Positions 18,288 through 25,000 of a stretch of DNA of 25,000 bases are shown here, piece after piece (position 1 is the stretch's first letter; every line of letters begins with the position of its first letter). The position numbers and the translations under genes were made by a program. Origin of the DNA: Cryptomeria japonica (taxonomy: Eukaryota; Streptophyta; Pinopsida; Cupressales; Cupressaceae); NCBI RefSeq assembly GCF_030272615.1, contig NW_026728905.1:347501-372500 (forward strand). Reading direction: 5' to 3'. Under the pieces are notes generated by a model, which was given only the letters and a program-made list of their open reading frames with translations, was not told the DNA's origin and searched no databases.

Positions 18288-18407
18288 GGGTGCGATCATA
18301 CCAGCGTTAGTGCACCGGATCCCATCAGAACTCCGCAGTTAAGCGCGCTTGGGCCGGAGTAGTACTGGGATGGGTGACCTCCCGGGAAGTCCCGGTGTTG
18401 CACCCTT
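18288..18407 (+). rRNA. 5S rRNA: 5S ribosomal RNA gene, copy 2
   Basis: It is identical over all 120 nt to copy 1, including the internal control region and helix I ends, and is also followed by T6. The start lies 6,035 bp after that of copy 1. Upstream sequence is the same for the whole unit, so all copies should be regulated alike. Confidence 0.98.
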
Positions 18408-18411
18408 TTTT
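18406..18411 (+). terminator. Pol III terminator of 5S copy 2
   Basis: TTTTTT directly after GTTGCACCC. Confidence 0.85.
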
Positions 18412-21400
18412 AGTTTTTCGCCGGGCGTCGCAATGCTATTTGAATAAACCTTTTGCCCGTTTGCGTTCTCGTCGGGGCCGGGCCGGGCCGGGGTGCGCTG
18501 CCCGCACTACCGCGCGCGCGGGGGCGACACCGAGCGCGCACCCGAGGCGCCCCGAGCACACAGGCCACGGTGCAACCCGGGCGTTGTGCGCGCACCCCGG
18601 TGCGCCCGAGGTGCTGCGCGCGCACCCAGGTGAAATCGGTGTGCACCTCGGCCAGTGCGCGCTCGGTCGAGTCGCGCACGTTGGCCAAGGTGCACGGTGA
18701 TGTTTCTTACTCTAAGGTTCCGCACCAGACGCCCGGGACAGGTGAGCGAAGCTGGGCGGGGCCGGGTGCGCGGCCGGGGCAGGTGCACGCAGCTGGAGAG
18801 AGCTTTGGAGCACACCAGAGGTGCGCACCTTGGAGCACACTTCGGAGCGCACCAATGATGCGCTCCATTCAAAAGTTTCCTGAAAAGGCAAAAAAAGTTG
18901 AGATTATAGAATTTCCCACTTGAGAGATTGTAAAAAAAAAAAATTTAAAATGAAGGAAACGCGGGTGCCAAGGTGTGCGCGCCCGGGTGCGCAGCCCAGC
19001 CAAGGTGTGCGCACCAAGGCGCCCACCCTGGCGAAGGTGCACGCAAGGTGCGCACCCGAGGCAAACCGGACAATTAACCCAACTTTCGACTTCGCGCGCA
19101 CCTGCGCACCTTGGAGCGCACTTCGGAGCGCTCCTTGGTGCGCACCAATCTTGGGCACCTCGGAGTGCACCATGGCGCCCACCAAGGTGCGCACCCGGGG
19201 CAAACCGAGCTCCGACTTCGTGCGCACCTTGGAGCGCACGAAAGGTGCGCACCATGGCGCCCACCAAGGTGCGCAGCCCAGCCAAGGCGTGCGCATCAAG
19301 GTGCGCACCCTGGCGAAGGTGCGCACCCGGGGCAAACCGAGCTCCGACTTCGTGCGCACCTTGGAGCGCACAAAGGGTGCGCAACCCAGCCAAGGTGTGC
19401 GCACCCCGGGCAAACCGAGCTCCGAATCGTGCGCACCTTGGAGCACACTTCGGAGCCCTCCTTGGTGCGCACCGATGTTGCGCACCTCGGAGCGCACCCG
19501 GGGAAAACAATGCAATTAACCCGACTTTCGACTTCGTGGGCACCTCGGAGCGCTCTCGGGTTCGCACCTCGGAGCACACCGAGGTGCGCACCTTTGATGC
19601 GCTGCCTTCACCAATTTCCAGAAAAGGCAAGAAAACATTGAGAAGGTGTGCGCACCGAGGTGCCCACCCTGGCGAAGGTGCACGCGAGGTGCGCACCCGG
19701 GGCAAACCGGGCTCCGACTTCGTGCACGCCATGCTGCGCACCTTGGAGGGCCATGGTGCGCACCTTGGAGCACACTTCGGAGCGCTCAATGGTGCCCAAC
19801 CCAGCCAAGGTGCCCACCGCGGCGAAGGTGCACGCGAGGTGCGCACCCGGGGCAAACCGGGCTCCGACTTCGTGCACGCCGCACCTTGGAGCACACTTCG
19901 GAGCGCTCCTTGGTGCGCACCAGGGCGCGCAACCCAGCCGAGGTGCCCACCCCGGCGAAGGTGCACGCGGGGTGCGCACCCGGGGCAAACCGGGCTCCGA
20001 CTTCGTGCACGCCATGGTGCCCACCGCGGCGAAGGTGCACGCGAGGTGCGCACCCGGGGCAAACCGGGCTCCGACTTCGTGCACGCCGCACCTTGGAGCA
20101 CACTTCGGAGCGCTCCTTGGTGCGCACCAGGGCGCGCAACCCAGCCGAGGTGCCCACCCCGGCGAAGGTGCACGCGAGGTGCGCACCCGGGGCAAACCGG
20201 GCTCCGACTTCGTGCACGCCATGGTGCCCACCGCGGCGAAGGTGCACGCGAGGTGCGCACCCGGGGCAAACCGGGCTCCGACTTCGTGCACGCCGCACCT
20301 TGGAGCACACTTCGGAGCGCTCCTTGGTGCGCACCATGGTGCCCACCAGGGCGCGCAACCCCGCCGAAGGTGCACGCGAGGTGCGCACCCGGGGCAAACC
20401 GGGCTCCGACTTCGTGCACGCCGCACCTTGGAGCACACTTCGGAGCGCTCCTTGGTGCGCACCAGGGCGCGCAACCCCGCCGAAGGTGCACGCGAGGTGC
20501 GCACCCGGGGCAAACCGGGCTCCGACTTCGTGCACGCCATGGTGCGCACCAGGGTGCCCACCGCGGCGAAGGTGCGCACCCGGGGCAAACCGGGCTCCGA
20601 CTTCGTGCACGCCGCACCTTGGAGCACACTTCGGAGCGCTCCTTGGTGCGCACCAGGGCGCGCAACCCAGCCGAGGTGCCCACCCCGGCGAAGGTGCACG
20701 CGAGGTGCGCACCCGGGGCAAACCGGGCTCCGACTTCGTGCACGCCATGGTGCCCACCGCGGCGAAGGTGCGCACCCGGGGCAAACCGGGCTAGGACTTC
20801 GTGCACGCCGCACCTTGGAGCACACTTCGGAGCGCTCCTTGGTGCGCACCATGGTGCCCACCAGGCCGCGCAACCCAGCCAAGGTGTGCGCACCAAGGTG
20901 CACGCGAGGTGCGCACCCGGGGCAAACCGGGGTCCGGCTTCGTGCACGCCGCACCTTGGAGCACACATCGGGGCGCTCCCGGGTTCGCACCGGCGTTGCG
21001 CACCGTGGTGGGCACCTCGGAGCGCACCGTGGTGGGCACCTCGGAGCACACCAAGGTGGGCAGCGAGGTGCGCACCTTTGATGCGATGCCTTCACTAATT
21101 TCCATAAAAGGCAAAAAAAAACGAGATTTTAAAATTTCCGTTTTGAAAGATAGTGAGAAAAAGGGAATGCTGGTGCCATCTTGAGCCCGCCCTGGTGCGC
21201 AGCCCAGCCAAGGTGTGCGCACCAAGGTGCCCACCCTGGCGAAGGTGCGCGCCCGGGCAATTAACCCAACTTCCAACTTCGCGCGCGCCAGGGTGGGAGC
21301 GCACCCAACAACCGGGCCTGGGAAGAGCCAATGCGAGAAACCCCACCAAACGCTCTGACAAAAAAAGAGGGGGCGCTCCAGTAACCCCGCTTCGGAGCGC

Positions 21401-24293
21401 ACCCTGGGCAAACCCAGCCAGGGTGCCCACCCCGGCCAAGGTGCAGGCGAGGTGCGCACCCGGGGCAAACCGGGCTCCGACAACGTGCACGCCGCACCTT
21501 GGAGCACACTTCGTAGCGCTCCCGGGTGCGCACCTCAGAGCACACCAAGGTGGGCAGCGAGGTGCGCACCTTTGATGCGCTGCCTTCACTAATTTCCAGA
21601 AAAGGCAAAAAAAAGAGGAGATTTTAAAATTTCCGTTTTGAAAGATAGTGAAAAAAACGGAACGCGGGTGCCATCTTGAGCCCGCCCTGGTGCACAGCCC
21701 AGGTAAGGTGCCCACCCTGGCAAAGGTGCGCACCCGGGCAATTAACCCTACTTCCGACTTCGTGCGCGCCAGGGTGGCAACCGGGCCTGGGAAGAGCCAA
21801 TGCGAGAAACCCCACCAAACGCTCCGACAAAAAAAGAGGCGGCGCTCCAATAACCCCGCTTCGGAGCGCAGCCGGGGCAAACCCAGCCAAGGTGCCCACC
21901 CCGACGAAGGTGCACGCGAGGTGCGCACCCGGGGCAAACCGGGCTCCGACAACGTGCACGCAGCACCTTGGAGCACACTTCGATGCACTCCCGGGTGCCC
22001 ACCGGCGTTGCGCACCGTGGTGGGCAGCGAGGTGCGCACCTTTGATGCGCTGCCTTCACTAATTTCCAGAAAAGGCAAAAAAAAATGAGATTTTAAAATT
22101 TCCGTTTTGAAAGATAGTGAAAAAAACGGAACGCGGGTGCCATCTTGAGCCCGCCCTGGTGCGCAGCCCAGGCAAGGCATGCGCACCAAGGTGCCCACCC
22201 GCGGTGCACACCCGGGGCAAACCGGGCTCCGACTTCGTGCAGGCCGCACCTTGGAGCACACTTCGGAGCGCTCCTTGGTGCGCACCATGGTGCCCACCAG
22301 GGCGCACCCGGGGCAAACCGGGCTCCGACTTCGTGCACGCCGCACCTTGGAGCACACATCGGAGCGCTCCCAGGTTCGCACCAGCGTTGCGCACCTTTGA
22401 TGCGCTGCCTTCACTAATTTCCAGAAAAGGCAAAAAAAAACGATATTTTAAAATTTCCGTTCTGAAAGATAGTGAAAAAAACGGAACGCGGGTGCCATCT
22501 TGAGCCCTTCCTGGTGCGCAGCCCAGGCAAGTTGTGCGCACCAAGGTGCCCACCCTGGCGGAGGTGCGCGCCCGGGGCAAACCGGGCTCCGACTTCGTGC
22601 ACTGCATGGTGCCCACCAAGGCGCGCAACCCAGCCAAGGTGCCCACCGCAGCGAAGGTGCACGCGAGGTGCGCACCCGAGGTGCACACCCGGGGCAAACC
22701 GAGCTCCGACTTCGTGCACGCCGCACCTTGGAGCACACTTCAGAGCGCTCCTTGGTGCGCACCAGGGCGCGCAACCCAGCCAAGGTGCTCACCCCGGCGA
22801 AGGTGCACGCGAGGTGCGCACCCGGGGCAAGCCGGGCTCGGACTTCGTGCACGCCGCACCTTGGAGCACACATCGGAGCGCTCCCGGGTTCGCACCAGCA
22901 TTGCGCACCTTTGATGCGCTGCCTTCACTAATTTCCAGAAAAGGCAAAAAAAAAAAAAAAACGAGATTTTAAAATTTCCGTTTTGAAAGATAGTGAAAAA
23001 AACGGAACGCGGGTGCCATCTTGAGCCCGCCCTGGTGTGCAGCCCAGGCAAGTTGTGCGCACCAAGGCACCCACCCTGGCCAAGGTGGGTCACGGGGTGG
23101 GTCCTAGGGTGGGTAACGGGGTGGGTACTAAGGTGCGTGCCAAGGTGGGTCATGGGGTGGGTGCCAAGGTGGGCACCAGGGTGGGTGTGCACCAACCCTA
23201 GCCAGGGTAGGTCACGGGGTGGTTGTCGGGGTGGGCGTCAAGGAGCCAAGGTGGGTGGCAAGTAGCCAAGTTGCGTGCCAAGGTGGGTGTCGGGGTGGGT
23301 GCCAAGGATCCAAGGTGGGTGCCAAGGAACCAAGGTGGGTGTCTGGGTGGGTGCCGAGGTGGGAGCCAGGGTGGGTCCCAAGGTGAGTGCAAAGGTGGGT
23401 GCCAGGGTCAAGGTGAGTGCCAATGTGGGTTCCAAGGTGCCAGGGTCAGGGTGAGTGCCAATGTGGGTTCAAAGGTGCTAAGTTGGGTGCGAGGTTGGGT
23501 GCGAGGGTGGGTGGGTGCCAAGGTGTGCTAGGTGGAAGCCCGGGTGGGTCGGCATCCCATGGGTGTCGAGTTGGGTGCCTGATGGGTGCTTCTTGTCAAG
23601 TTTTAGTCGTCGGGACTCATTTCGAGCCTTAGAGGTCGTTTCTTGTCCGGTTGCCCTGTCTTCGACCTGGGAACCCAATTTTGGTCCTCGGGTCCCATTT
23701 TTTTTTGTCTCGCATCCCACTTTTGGCCTGTGGCCTTTTCGGGGTCGATTCTCGTTTTGGGCATCAGAGCATGTTTCTTCTCCTAAAACCCAATATTTGT
23801 TTATTAAGTCTCGGAACACATTTTTGTTCTCGTGGACCCATCATGGGTCTTGGAACGCATTTGTGGTCCTTGGGTCCCATTTTGCATCCCGAAACTTGTG
23901 TTTTGGTGCTTGATCCCTATTTTGGGTGCCCACCTTGCACCAAGTGCGCACCCGGGGCAAACCGAGCGCCTTGGTGCACCGGGGCAAGATCGAGCGTGCA
24001 CCCGAGGCGCCCCGAACATGCACCAAGGTGCACTCGGCCCACATGTGAGCGCAGGTCGTTGCGCCCGAGGTGGTGTGTGGGCACCGCGTTGCAGACGGGA
24101 CACTGCACGCACACGACGCCCCGTCCAGGTGCACGCACGTAGGCCGGGCCGGGTGCACACCCGACGCCCTAGCAAGGTGCGCGCACCCGGGCAGGGCTCA
24201 CACTTGGCGAACGGGGCGCACTTCGCGAGGGAGGGTGTGCACCTCGACGGGGGTGGGTGGCCGGGGTGGATTCGCACGTGGGTCGCGGTTTGC

Positions 24294-24299
24294 TAAGTA
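24294..24299 (+). promoter_or_regulatory. TATA-like element at -28 of 5S copy 3
   Basis: TAAGTA lies at -28 to -23, with C at -1, as in the other copies. Confidence 0.5.
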
Positions 24300-24321
24300 C
24301 ACACTGCGACAAGCTCATAAC

Positions 24322-24441
24322 GGGTGCGATCATACCAGCGTTAGTGCACCGGATCCCATCAGAACTCCGCAGTTAAGCGCGCTTGGGCCGGAGTAGTACT
24401 GGGATGGGTGACCTCCCGGGAAGTCCCGGTGTTGCACCCTT
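24322..24441 (+). rRNA. 5S rRNA: 5S ribosomal RNA gene, copy 3
   Basis: It is identical to copies 1 and 2 and starts 6,034 bp after copy 2. That the gene is invariant says little by itself, because the spacers are also nearly identical between units. Confidence 0.98.
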
Positions 24442-24445
24442 TTTT
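24440..24445 (+). terminator. Pol III terminator of 5S copy 3
   Basis: TTTTTT directly after GTTGCACCC. Confidence 0.85.
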
Positions 24446-24890
24446 AGTTTTTCGCCGGGCGTCGCAATGCTATTTGAATAAACCTTTTGCCCGTTTGCGT
24501 TCTCGTCGGGGCCGGGCCGGGCCGGGGTGCGCTGCCCGCACTACCGCGCGCGCGGGGGCGACACCGAGCGCGCACCCGAGGCGCCCCGAGCACACAGGCC
24601 ACGGTGCAACCCGGGCGTTGTGCGCGCACCCCGGTGCGCCCGAGGTGCTGCGCGCGCACCCAGGTGAAATCGGTGTGCACCTCGGCCAGTGCGCGCTCGG
24701 TCGAGTCGCGCACGTTGGCCAAGGTGCACGGTGATGTTTCTTACTCTAAGGTTCCGCACCAGACGCCCGGGACAGGTGAGCGAAGCTGGGCGGGGCCGGG
24801 TGCGCGGCCGGGGCAGGTGCACGCAGCTAGAGAGAGCTTTGGAGCACACCAGAGGTGCGCACCTTGGAGCACACTTCGGAGCGCACCAAT

Positions 24891-25000
24891 GATGCGCTCC
24901 ATTCAAAAGTTTCCTGAAAAGGCAAAAAAAGTTGAGATTATAGAATTTCCCACTTGAGAGATTGTAAAAAAAAAAAATTTAAAATGAAGGAAACGCGGGT
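24891..25000. repeat. AT-rich module 1 of unit 3 (cut by window end)
   Basis: This matches 12823-12932 through the A run and AATGAAGGAAACGCGGGT. The window ends inside the module. Confidence 0.85.

Larger units (their letters stand above)
17033..23066 (+). repeat. 6,034-bp 5S rDNA repeat unit, copy 2
   Basis: This repeats copy 1 with very few differences. Those I found by eye are a G6 to G5 run (near 12483 in copy 1), T to G near 13105, A to T near 13361, A to G near 13949 and 14347, T to C near 14690, A to T near 15954 and G to A near 16168 (copy 1 coordinates). The order of all modules is unchanged. The 5S gene of this copy is identical to that of copy 1. Confidence 0.95.
23067..25000 (+). 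repeat. 5S rDNA repeat unit, copy 3 (cut by window end)
   Basis: The first 1,934 bp of a third unit include its 5S gene and the start of the first AT-rich module. It shares the G5 run of copy 2. One private difference seen is CAGCTAGAG near 24829 where the others have CAGCTGGAG. The array evidently continues to the right. Confidence 0.95.

Overview
This window looks like plant nuclear ribosomal DNA spacer. The only genes I can support are three identical 120-nt 5S rRNA genes on the + strand (12253-12372, 18288-18407, 24322-24441). Their sequence is land-plant 5S with gymnosperm-like variants: GCGCGCTTGGGCC before the internal element, ACTGGGATGGGTGACC at box C and GGTGTTGCACCC at the 3' end. 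Angiosperm 5S usually differs at these positions. I therefore favour a gymnosperm, with moderate confidence; a fern or other non-flowering plant is possible. No protein-coding gene is supported. The many long open frames are stop-poor, GC-rich tandem repeats that stay open in several frames on both strands.

Layout. (1) 1-5032: a satellite with a 188-bp period, about 26 monomers, diverged at the left and nearly homogeneous from about 2096 onward. (2) 5033-6410: three diverged composite units of about 440-490 bp. Each has a relic of the 188-bp monomer, an inverted repeat and a CCCTATATAAG element. (3) 6411-6736: a 38-56 bp minisatellite. (4) 6737-7917: four units of a 311-bp repeat, the last cut short, each with the same TATATA element. 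(5) 7913-8545: a two-length (38/52 bp) minisatellite grown at a GGTGCGCACC site. (6) 8546-9595: units of about 157-220 bp, again with the TATATA element. (7) 9596-10997: GGTGCACC-type repeats, then a strongly G-rich GGTGGGTGCCAAGGT minisatellite. (8) 10998-25000: a tandem array of a 6,034/6,035-bp unit (2.3 copies), each with one 5S gene inside nested repeats.

Interpretation. Thirteen copies of the TATATA element lie between 5393 and 9537. Read on the - strand they are CTTATATAGGGGAGG, close to the plant RNA polymerase I start consensus (TATATA followed by a G run). The left part therefore resembles an intergenic spacer (IGS) of 35S rDNA with multiplied spacer promoters pointing left, so an 18S gene would be predicted beyond position 1 on the - strand. 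The 5S genes point right. Together this suggests a 5S locus linked to 35S rDNA in opposite orientation, an arrangement known from some gymnosperms, but with unusually large 6-kb 5S units. No 18S, 5.8S or 26S sequence is inside the window, so the linkage is inferred, not shown.

The two full 6-kb units differ by about eight substitutions and one 1-bp length change that I could find by eye. This means recent amplification or homogenisation, or possibly assembly duplication.
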